From contig NC_031480.1 of the NCBI RefSeq assembly GCF_000006565.2, forward strand, positions 4,251,529 through 4,315,528: DNA of 64,000 bases, read 5' to 3'. The position numbers and the translations under genes are program-made. This document shows positions 45,730 through 54,397 of the stretch, in pieces. Numbering within the stretch: position 1 is the first letter of the stretch; each line of letters begins with the position of its first letter. The notes beneath the pieces were generated by a model that searched no databases, had not been told where the DNA came from, and worked only from the letters and a program-made list of their open reading frames with translations. This DNA comes from Toxoplasma gondii ME49. Lineage: Eukaryota; Apicomplexa; Conoidasida; Eucoccidiorida; Sarcocystidae.

Positions 45730-46800
45730 GATCAAGTGAGGGTGCCTCGGATTCAAACAGACAGTTAATGGGTCACAACAGTGGTGGATAGCCTTCCATT
45801 TTGGAAGAAATCCAGTTGGAAGATGTGGTGTACGGTTAAGCCTCTCGAAGGTGAGGAATATGGTCAGTGCACCTTTACGGTAGCCAGAAACAGTGTGGGT
45901 ACGAGGGAAACAAGAGATCCGGGCATCCCAGTTTTCCTGCTGGTGGTGTGCTCTGTGACAGCGCTACAATACCGTCCCGGTGTCGGACAGGTGGTGCTCA
46001 GCTGGGTCTCTCCCGCTGACGTTACTAAAACGCGGCAGTTCCACGATGAAACTAGTGAAATCGGAAACCATCGAGAAGCCCGTGGAAGCGAACCCCGGCG
46101 TTTATCAGGCGTCAATGAACCAAGCGATTCAGGTAGCGCAGGCGGCTCTGTCAACATACCACGTTCTACCTCTTCTATCCGTCTTAGTGCATCTTAGACA
46201 AGGGAGCGTTCACCTGAGCCTCCTACAACATGTCCAGAATGAGAGCATCTAGATGTCGACATTGCAAAGGATGTAGAGGAAGAACAAGAGAAACCTCGAG
46301 AGGAAAGCCGTCGGTCACAAGCGTTGCACGAGAAGAAATCTGACTTTTGGAAATCGACTGAACAGAAAGATACAGATGGTGCTGGGGGCACGGAGACGAC
46401 ACAATCACAGCAGCTTGCAGCAGAACTATAAAGACTGAAAAGCAAGCATGCTTCAGTCCTTGAGGCGAGGTCAAGTCTCTAGAGGAGGAGGCTACGCAGA
46501 GAGGGGAACAGCAAACGAAGAGAAGAAGGGGAGTTAACTCGACGGTGCGTTATTCGGTCAGCGCTTCAGGAGCTGCGCCTCTCACGCACCCTAAACCGTT
46601 CGCTTGAACAGCGGCGTGAAGAGCCCAACCTCGCCTTACTGCTGGCACGGTTCCGACGGCAGAGGATCAGTGCCTCTCTGCAAAACCAGACTGCTGGAAA
46701 TGATGAAACGACTGTGGAAATACTCGCAGTGCATACCCGAGCAGCACACCTACTTCTAGCAGTTACCCGGGGGGAACGGCGGGGACCCGGGTCATAGAAA
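45730..46800 (+). pseudogene. Decayed copy of the secreted coiled-coil gene at 50124-51014
   Basis: The segment aligns with about 49940-51010 through leader, signal-peptide region, linker, coiled coil and C-terminus. The start codon equivalent is ACG (45901-45903) where the intact copy has ATG. The hydrophobic core is kept (GIPVFLLVVCSVTALQ against GIPLFPVMACVVTALQ). In the same frame there are stops at 46195-46197 (TAG), 46240-46242 (TGA, where the intact copy encodes the second Cys of CPEC) and 46429-46431 (TAA, where the intact copy has AAG). Between about 46130 and 46210 the two copies diverge strongly. With a lost start and three stops it cannot make the full protein. An open stretch (45781-46197) survives only because it precedes the first stop. 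Confidence 0.8.
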
Positions 46801-47602
46801 TGGAATAAAATTTGGTTTGCAAGTGGGGCGTTCACAAGAGAGCTGTTTCTTTCTCTGCATTTACCCAGTGTCAATCCCTTCGTGATTATCCAAAGAGGTA
46901 ATGCTACTAGTGTCGGCGAATGGCGCCCGCTCGTGTAGTAAACAGGACCTCGAAATCAATTCTTTGTGTGGAACTGCGGGTGAATGACAACCGTGGGCTA
47001 GCGCCGCCGTATAATGTACTAACGGAGAGGAAAACGAAGCAAACGCGGACGCTGGGCCACTAGTGGGAGAGGTAATCACACCCGCTCGGTCTGTGGCGTT
47101 GTAAGTCAAATGCTTCAACGAAGGAACTGCGTACTCAAGTTTGTGAATCGAGTTTAAATGGAGGGCACATCGGCTTATACAACTGGATCGCTTTTGCGAG
47201 TAGCGGATCAATCAGTTTTCATTAAATGCACCCTCCTGCAGTTGGCTGCAGTTGGTCCTCCCCACGGATGCCCCACGATCACCTCTCTTCCAATAAACAT
47301 CGAAAGCCTGCCCATATGAATACGAGTATTCAGTGCAGTTCGTTGCGGCAACTACATTCCCGTACGCTGTAAACTACAACCTACGAAGATAAACGGTGCC
47401 CTGGTACGCTTGAACGGCGGCACGAACTCTTGTGGCGAACAACGAACGGAAACGGACGGACTGACGAGAGCTTCAGAAGAAAGCATTTTCTCCCTCGACT
47501 TCATATTTCTCTCGGATGCTCACCTCTATCTAGACATCGAAGGAATGGAACTTTCGTTCTTTTGCACTAACTGACCCGTTTACTCTTGTTCGTGTTCCCC
47601 CA
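46801..47602. other. Intergenic region, no supported gene
   Basis: Lies between the pseudogene and the 3' end of the methyltransferase gene. Nothing supported. Confidence 0.5.
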
Positions 47603-49225
47603 TCAAGCGTCTGCTCGCGCGAACATGAGTGTCGTGACAATTTGGCCCTCAACACCGCCGAATTTGAAGGCTTTGTGACGCAGTTGGTCCAGGACTTGAA
47701 AAAACGGTTTGTCACCGTTTTCCCGCTCGCAAAAGAAGCTTTCCAACTCTTCCCGTGTGCAATTGCAGGACGTAAGACAGAGGAGGCCTCGAGCGGGTAG
47801 GAGCGCCCAAATCCGCTGCACGTACACCTTCGGTATTTTCAGCAGATAGAACACATCAAAGGTGCCCTTGTCGTGAATGATTGGGAACTGAGGGAGAGCG
47901 TGGAGGATAGACAATGGCTCACTATCCTTGTGGCCACCTTCGACGGCCTCCCCGCAGCACCAAAAAAGCCTGCCGACGCGCTCAACACCTCCCGAAGTGT
48001 CTCGGCACTTCGATTTGAGTTCTCGCCACCGCTCTGATGTGGGGGCTTCCTTTTCCGTGGAATCTGCTCCATCACTGCGTTTCGACTCTCTGTCGCTCTC
48101 CTGGGTATCGTTGCTAATGTCGTGGGACGCTGTATTGAGGGAGTCGGAGGCCGCTTTCTCCGCTCGTCGCGTTTCTCGTTCAACGCAGTGCCTCCTTCTT
48201 GCACTCTGATAGACTCTGCAGAGCCATCCAGGCGCCTTCGCGTCAGTCGGCGACTTCGCACCTGATAACGCGGGCAATTCTCCGGCTCCGCCTAGCGGGC
48301 TCACCTTCCTCAAGTCCACGAGGGCCAAGCACACGTGGGGGAAACGATAAGAGACGACGGCTTCAGGCATGTCAGCTGTCGAGGAAAGGAGAGACCTGTC
48401 GTGGCAGCCTTCACCCCTCTGATCCCCTACCGTTTGTCCAGATGACTCTCTGGCGCGAAGGGTCTTCCGCCGGCGTTGGCGGTGCTTCTTGCGATGCAGC
48501 ACTCTGCTTACGTTTTGGCGGGCCAGCTGGATGGCCGCCGCGCTGTAGTCGACGCCAGCTAGCGCCGTGAATCCACGACGAAGGAGACGGAGAAGAAATA
48601 TACCATTCCCGCAACCCACATCTAGAATCGGTATTTGCAGGTGCCGAGTGGCTGCATCTGTTCCTTCTTCCGTCTCCGAATTAGCAGCGAGTTCGACACC
48701 AGCATTTCCGCTGGCAGCGCTGGGAACCCTCCCTTCGCTGAAAAGCTCCTGAGTTTTCGACAGAAGCCAGTTCGCGATGGCCTCGCTCTGCGCCTCAAAC
48801 CATTCTTCGCCGTTGCCTTCGTAGACTGTCGTGGTGTCGCTGTCCGCGCTATCATCGGGGTCGGTACCCTCACCTGACAGACTTTCTTCCGCATCCCCAC
48901 CGCATTCGCTGCCACAGGGTGAGGCCAAATGCAGCTCTTGTTCGTACAATTCTTCCCAGTAGTCGCGCAAGGCAGGCAGGGGAAGGTCTCCTCGCTCCCC
49001 TTCGCCGTCACGACAGCCCGACGAGTCGGCGCAGGTGGTACGGGTCACTTCCCCGCGGAAACTTCTTTCGCTTTCACAATCACGAGAGGGGGAAGGAATA
49101 TTTGAATCTGCTGGTGCGGAACTTAAATCTTTTCCGGCATCGGGCAGCAGACTCTGTGGACTGCCCGACTGCTGGTGTGACACTATGGAGGAGATACCAT
49201 TCAACGGCTTCCGTTGAGGTACCAT
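47603..49225 (-). CDS. EEF1AKMT2: EEF1AKMT2/EFM4 (METTL10)-type eEF1A lysine methyltransferase
   Basis: Single exon, 540 residues. A seven-beta-strand SAM methyltransferase with the family's landmarks in order: YWEELYEQEL (89-98), GEEWFEAQSEAIANWL (139-154), motif I ILDVGCGNGIFLLRLLRRGF (200-219), GVDYSAAAIQLARQN (224-238), HDKGTFDVFYLL (451-462), LTSCNCTREEL (484-494) and KFGGVEGQIVTTLMF (521-535). These match human EEF1AKMT2 and yeast Efm4, which methylate a lysine of elongation factor eEF1A in the cytoplasm. A ~180-residue Ser/Arg/Glu-rich insertion separates motif II from the DKGTFD motif, and the N-terminal ~85 residues are low complexity. The family's usual SCNWT reads SCNCT here. The gene lies between the two copies of the secreted coiled-coil gene, on the opposite strand. 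Confidence 0.9.
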   Translation of the reverse strand: MVPQRKPLNGISSIVSHQQSGSPQSLLPDAGKDLSSAPADSNIPSPSRDCESERSFRGEVTRTTCADSSGCRDGEGERGDLPLPALRDYWEELYEQELHLASPCGSECGGDAEESLSGEGTDPDDSADSDTTTVYEGNGEEWFEAQSEAIANWLLSKTQELFSEGRVPSAASGNAGVELAANSETEEGTDAATRHLQIPILDVGCGNGIFLLRLLRRGFTALAGVDYSAAAIQLARQNVSRVLHRKKHRQRRRKTLRARESSGQTVGDQRGEGCHDRSLLSSTADMPEAVVSYRFPHVCLALVDLRKVSPLGGAGELPALSGAKSPTDAKAPGWLCRVYQSARRRHCVERETRRAEKAASDSLNTASHDISNDTQESDRESKRSDGADSTEKEAPTSERWRELKSKCRDTSGGVERVGRLFWCCGEAVEGGHKDSEPLSILHALPQFPIIHDKGTFDVFYLLKIPKVYVQRIWALLPARGLLCLTSCNCTREELESFFCERENGDKPFFQVLDQLRHKAFKFGGVEGQIVTTLMFARADA

Positions 49226-50123
49226 GGCTGCCGACGGAAAACACGAAAATGGTGCGGATCCTCTCGGAGTAAATGAAGCTTTTAGTAGGAAATCAAATGG
49301 GAGATTCTCACTGAATGTGCGCCTCTCGTGAGTCAGGCCCCGACAGAGGTCTTGGCGAGAAGCACTCGAGATGTGCGTTATCCAAGGTAATGAAAGAAGC
49401 GCAAAGCAAGAGAGGAACGAAGCTTACGGTGCTGGGACGTTTTCTGGGTGTCAAGGAAGTGGACCAACGGAGCCGTAAATCCAAACAAGACGTGCAAGCA
49501 TATCTCTCCCACACGTCTCAACTCACGGAAGTGTTGTCAAGTTTGCATGCAGTCGAACAGAAAAGCTCGCTCGTACGCTAGATTGACGCCACAGTTGCAT
49601 GCCTCAACGGTAGACACGGGGCCCTCCCAACCGGCTTTCTCGTCCGTGGAGCAGCGCCGTTTGAGGCAGTTGTATGATTGATTGTTGCAAGTCATCGTTT
49701 CGTGAAACCTAGAAATGACACCGCAACATCATGCAATCCCGGATGTGGGTCCTGGCTTTGCTGTGTCGGAGGAAGGTCACCGGAAAGTGAGACAACGAGC
49801 TTCCGGATCACGCTATGCCAGCAAATGGTGGTCGCTTGCCCTGACCAGCGAACAAGACATGCACTTGTCTGTCCATTTTCTGTCACCGTGTCGTCCTTGG
49901 GTGATTCAAGCTAGAAAACATCTACTAAAAAACCGTCTGCCTTGCCTGCGAAAGGATCAAGGAGGGTTACGTCGGATTCAAGCAAGCAAGTTAGGAAAAT
50001 CGACGGTGCCCGGCAGCGTCGCGGTCTGGACACGAGCCAGGTGGTGGCGTGCGCTACTCTACGCCTCTGAAAAGTGGGGAATGTGTCCTGTACATGCTCA
50101 TAAGAGTGGGAAACAAAGTAGGG
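49226..50123. other. Region between methyltransferase and coiled-coil gene
   Basis: Holds the presumed promoters of two divergent genes. From about 49940 the sequence is homologous to 45730 onward, so the duplicated unit includes part of the 5' flank. A small plus-strand frame at 49315-49581 has no recognisable motif. Confidence 0.5.
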
Positions 50124-51014
50124 ATGAGGGCAAGCAGGGACTTGGGGATACCTTTATTCCCGGTAATGGCGTGCGTTGTGACGGCGCTGCAGTATAGTCC
50201 CAGAATAGGCCACGAACTGGCCCCCTCCGTCTCTCCCGCTAAAGCTGCTGAAGAGGTTCTGTCACGCGATGGAGCCGGTGAACGCCGTGGTTCTTACGAA
50301 GGCCATGGAAATGAGTCAAGGGGTTTATCAGGAATCGATGCACCAGGTGATTCAGGTAGCTCACCCTCTCTCTTTCGCCGACTATACACTGTGTTCTTTC
50401 GTCGTCGGCGGCCGAAGAGGGAGGTTTCGCCTGAGCCCCATAAAACGTGTCCAGAATGTGCGAAGCTAGAAGCCGACATTGCAAGGGATGTACAGGAAGA
50501 ACAAGAGAGACGTCGAGAGGAAAGCCGTCTGTTACAAGCGTTGCACAGGAAGGAATCTGATTTTTGGAAATCGACCCAACAGAAAGATACAGGTGGTGCT
50601 GGGGGCACGGAGACGAGACAGTCACAGCAGCTTGCATCGGAATTAAAGGAACTGAGAAGAAGGCACACGGCAGTCGTCGAAAAAAGGCTGGACTTTGAGA
50701 GGAGGAGGTGTGAGAGAGAGACGAATTGTCAGCGAAGAGAAGAAGCGGATTTGGTTCAAGAAAGATCGAGGCGTTCAACGCTGCGGAAAGAGCAGTATAT
50801 CCGCAGCGCGAACCGACGGGCTGAACGACAGCGTGTATTTTTCCAGAATGAATCAGCAAATGCACGCTTTCTCGCTACGGCGACTCTGTCCTTAATGCGG
50901 CAGCAGGTGAGGGGAGGTTCTGATCCTTCGGTGGCAAATATCGTAGCAAGTTTGCAGGCGCTTCGTCTTGTTCCACCCGTAACCAAGGGGGAGCGGCGTG
51001 GACCAGGATCATAA
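50124..51014 (+). CDS. Lineage-specific secreted coiled-coil protein (intact copy)
   Basis: Family not recognised. Single exon, 296 residues from the ATG at 50124. I chose this ATG because it places a signal-peptide-like core (LGIPLFPVMACVVTALQ, residues 7-23) at the N-terminus; the frame is open back to 50049. A Ser/Gly/Asp-rich linker (about 40-85) leads to an Arg-rich patch (RRLYTVFFRRRRPKRE, 85-100), a CPEC motif (109-112), and then a long charged heptad region (about 112-245) dominated by Glu, Arg, Gln and Lys: a predicted coiled coil. The C-terminus (SVANIVASLQALRLVPP) is a short amphipathic segment. A dead paralog lies at 45730-46800 across the eEF1A methyltransferase gene. The pattern of signal peptide, coiled coil and local duplication is common among coccidian secretory-organelle proteins, but location and function are unknown. 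Confidence 0.7.
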   Translation: MRASRDLGIPLFPVMACVVTALQYSPRIGHELAPSVSPAKAAEEVLSRDGAGERRGSYEGHGNESRGLSGIDAPGDSGSSPSLFRRLYTVFFRRRRPKREVSPEPHKTCPECAKLEADIARDVQEEQERRREESRLLQALHRKESDFWKSTQQKDTGGAGGTETRQSQQLASELKELRRRHTAVVEKRLDFERRRCERETNCQRREEADLVQERSRRSTLRKEQYIRSANRRAERQRVFFQNESANARFLATATLSLMRQQVRGGSDPSVANIVASLQALRLVPPVTKGERRGPGS

Positions 51015-53715
51015 AAGCAGGAATATGTTTTTTAAGTGGGTCCTCCATATGGTAGTTCCCTTTTCCCCAGTTTTTTGTGGCGAATCCGTTCGTGGTCTCC
51101 AAAGTCCTGCGAACAGTGTCGATGTAGTGCATCAAATCATGTAGTTACCAGGATATCGACATCAAGAATTTGGGCGGCCAAGTGGATGTATGGCAGCTTT
51201 GGACCCACACAGATGTGATGTAGGATACTGTCGAAGCCAACTTGAAAGTTGAACCCCATGTGGGACAGTTTTTTTAACTGCGGCTGTATTATGACGGTCC
51301 AGAGGTAGGCGAATCTGAATCAAATGTTATCAAAGGCTGACCAGCAGACTTGTGGAACGCGGTGGATCTTGTTTTAACGGAGCCACAGACGTTTTCTCAT
51401 AGGATGGGTCCGCTACGTGTAGCGGGGCAAGCATATTTTACACAGAAATCTGACCTGGGTTTCTGAAGGAGACTGCCTCCCTCCCATCGCCACGGTAGAT
51501 TTACAACTCCCCACGAGTTGAGCCTGAACAATGACGATATGTCACCGCTCGCTTCCTCACTCCCTTTGCGAGCTTCACCTCTGCAGCAGCATTAGTTCAA
51601 CCATCCAACCCACGATCTTTCTCTGCAGTAAGTGGCACGGCCTGACGTAAAATCCTGTTCCGTCGGAGTACGCGTTGTGTTTTCTGATGTCGCTTCGAGT
51701 TTGGTCGGCTACAGCTTTGGCGTGAAGAAGGAGCATAGACAATTCACGGTACCTCGGAGGAGTCCTGCTTGCTCTCACTTCCAAGCGCTTGTTCCTTAGA
51801 TATGCCTGCAATGTCTACAGCAGACGCAAAACACTTTGCTGTCCGTGGTTTTCCGTGGCTCAAATGTGGGTGTAGAGAAGTTGAAGAACGTCCAAGGCTT
51901 CCGTAAAATTTACTCTCAAATGCTACGCTGTGTGGTAAAGCATACATGTGCCACTTTATAGTGGTGGGCTGGGAATTTTGACATCCTTCTACTTCGGTTG
52001 ACGAGACATTCGAGCCGTAGAAGGCAGAAGACCAACTGATGCTATGTAACGCAAACATGTTACACTGCGTGCGTCCCGAACGCCTGCGAAACGTCGCTCT
52101 AAATTTCAGCGAGCCGTCAGCACAGAGAGGGAATCAGCAGTGAGATTTGCGCAGGGAACTCGCCATATTGGTCGATGATCAATTCGAAAATAAGGAACTG
52201 TCACTTGTGGAGTAGCACCAACAGAGAGATTGGTGGAGAGCCACGCTGGCACAGGCACCTTTCATCTACCAGTGCCACGTTGCCGCCACGCGTCGGTGCA
52301 CTCAGCAGCTCTCTGTCGTCAAGGGCTGAACCACACGGTTCCACAGAAGAGCATCACTGGCCTGCACGCAGAGCAGCGACACTGTGGGACATGTAGCGCA
52401 GACGGCACCTGGGGAAGGAATTCAGCACAACAGGAATGCCGTCTGGCTCCTCGATGGACGTGCGGCTTCACTCAAGTAAGCCAGAGTGGACTGACAGTAG
52501 TCGACGATCCTTGAGACAATGCGACTGTCTGGTGTAATCTGCTGCTGAGTGTGATTTCGGACGGTGTACATTCCCATGTGCAGTGTGTACTTTTGCTATC
52601 TCACACCGCAGGCCCACAGCGTTGTCCCACGAGAGTAGATGTTTAACGAGTGCACTACCATGCTTGCGAGTGTCAAACGACTCCACTGCACAGCGAGGCA
52701 TCCTTAGACATTTCAAAGATTCAGTGACAACGGCACAGCCACCCCGCGAGGACAAATGTAGCAGAGCTTGTCTGAAGTTATGGCGCTCCACCGCTAGCCA
52801 CAACCCGACCTTTGTGCCTGTTTACCCACAATAACAATTCGAGGTGTTGGGGATATCTATGATATTGGATCAATGGTAGGCTTGTTATTCTTGGACTGCA
52901 ATCAAAGGTACCCTGGCACTGCTGGCAATTGAGCGTCGTTTTGACGTGGACCTTGTGAAAGCAGCTATCGTGCCGGGCACACAGGGACGGACTCAAGAGG
53001 ACACACTTGAGAAACAACATTGGCGCTTCAGAAAACAGTATCTATACAGTTGTCGTGTGGCCGATGAACTGAACGGAGCATCCATGCTGTGGCTTTGACA
53101 AGAAGAGACGCAGGAGGTGGAGAAAAGGAGGTCGCGTCACCCCTCGGACAGAGGCAATCCTTCAGTTTCAGCGAGAGCATTTTGCAGACATAGGACAGGG
53201 TAACCGCTAGCATACTTTGAATTAGGGGCAACTTGTACAGGCCGCGCGTTTTAATCCCTTTTTCACTTTACAAGAGTCCTCTGTTTCATGTCTCGCAAGA
53301 TTCGGGTAAGTCTCTTTAGAATTGCGTTAGGGGGAAAGGGGAAAAGCTGTTCTCTGCGGGACCTCCCGTTGCCGGGCATGCACACATTTTACGGTGCCCT
53401 CCACCCCTTTGCTAGCTGAAGTACGACAGTCTGGAAAAAAAGTGTAGAAATGGAACGGAAGACCTCTTCCCCAATTATTTCTGGTCTGCTGCGTCTGCCT
53501 GGTTTTGTGGAGGCTCCCCAAAGACAGAGACTTGTCGGCTCCTGTGTTCATTTCCGTCTGGGAAATTTCCCAGATGCACACATCACGGAGGTCTTGTGAA
53601 ACGCACCCACGTCGCGCCCTGTGAATCCTTGAATGACGAGAAAATCCTACCCCTTTACACTACTGAAAACGTAGGGAAAAGTGTGTGGTTCAACTTTATA
53701 CCCTAAGTTAGCCAC
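51015..53715. other. Intergenic region, no supported gene
   Basis: 2.7 kb with only short frames on both strands (for example minus 51744-52058, plus 52583-52834). None shows family motifs or splice partners. Confidence 0.45.
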
Positions 53716-54397
53716 CTATCGGACGTTTGTCTTTTTCTGACTGGTTAAGGTAGAGGCCACTGCTCTCTCTTCATCAAGCCGCCCACGTTTGGGCTGTAGA
53801 CTTTTCGAAGTTTCGCTGTAGCTGGCCCTCTTCAGCCACAGCTTTTCCACTACGGCCGTCCACTTCGCCAACCTCAAGAAGTCCTTTCTCACCGAAAAGC
53901 TTTGCCTTGTTCGCCTCTCTGCGCTGCCGCGCAGTTTCTCGAACCTCGGCACTCGTGCCAGAGCCGGAAGTGTGGCGACGTCGTCACTCCCGTACGTCTG
54001 TAGCGCTTCTTTGCTACGAGGGCACACTTTGCTTCAAACAGACTTGAAAACTGTGTACCGGTTTTCATGTGAGTCAACGATTCTTGGCGAATCCGAATTT
54101 GTTGTCCATTTCCTGTTTCGAAGAGGTTGAAGTCTGCCAACTGCTCGTGGACCTCTACTCACGGGTTTCTTGGAGAGGGCTAGACGATCCAGGCGAACTT
54201 TCGACACTCTCTGGCACAGGAGAGTCTCTCCATGAAGCATCGACGTAGACAGCGTCCGGAGGAACTAGGTCTTGATTGGACAGACGGGTGACGCCGAGAA
54301 ATCGACTGTCCCGGGAAGAGCCCGAAGGCACCCGTTTTGACTCCGTCACACAGAGCAAACTAGAAGCGGCGTCTCGTCGAAGATGCGCCAATGGCTT
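53716..54397 (-). CDS. Partial gene with a BRC-like (RAD51-binding-type) motif, structure incomplete
   Basis: At least two phase-matched exons: 54397-54163 (begins after CCACAG, ends CCC|GTGAGT) and 54133-54059 (begins after TTGGCAG, ends ACCG|GTACAC). A downstream open stretch on the same strand ends at the stop at 53716 (for example FLRLAKWTAVVEKLWLKRAS), but I could not fix its acceptor. The 75-base exon encodes FNLFETGNGQQIRIRQESLT and then HMKT. This follows the BRCA2 BRC-repeat pattern FxTAxGxx(I/V)x(I/V)xxxSL, with Gly replacing the Ala of the FxTA core. No ATG is seen in the first exon, so an upstream start must exist and would lie antisense to the kinesin gene. It is far too small to be BRCA2 itself unless exons are missed. 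Real coding is likely; the BRC assignment is tentative. Confidence 0.4.

Noticed and set aside
53716..54397. Calling the BRC-like gene BRCA2
   Set aside because: Only one BRC-like motif is seen, and there is no space or sequence for the helical/OB-fold region. The kinesin gene occupies the opposite strand upstream.
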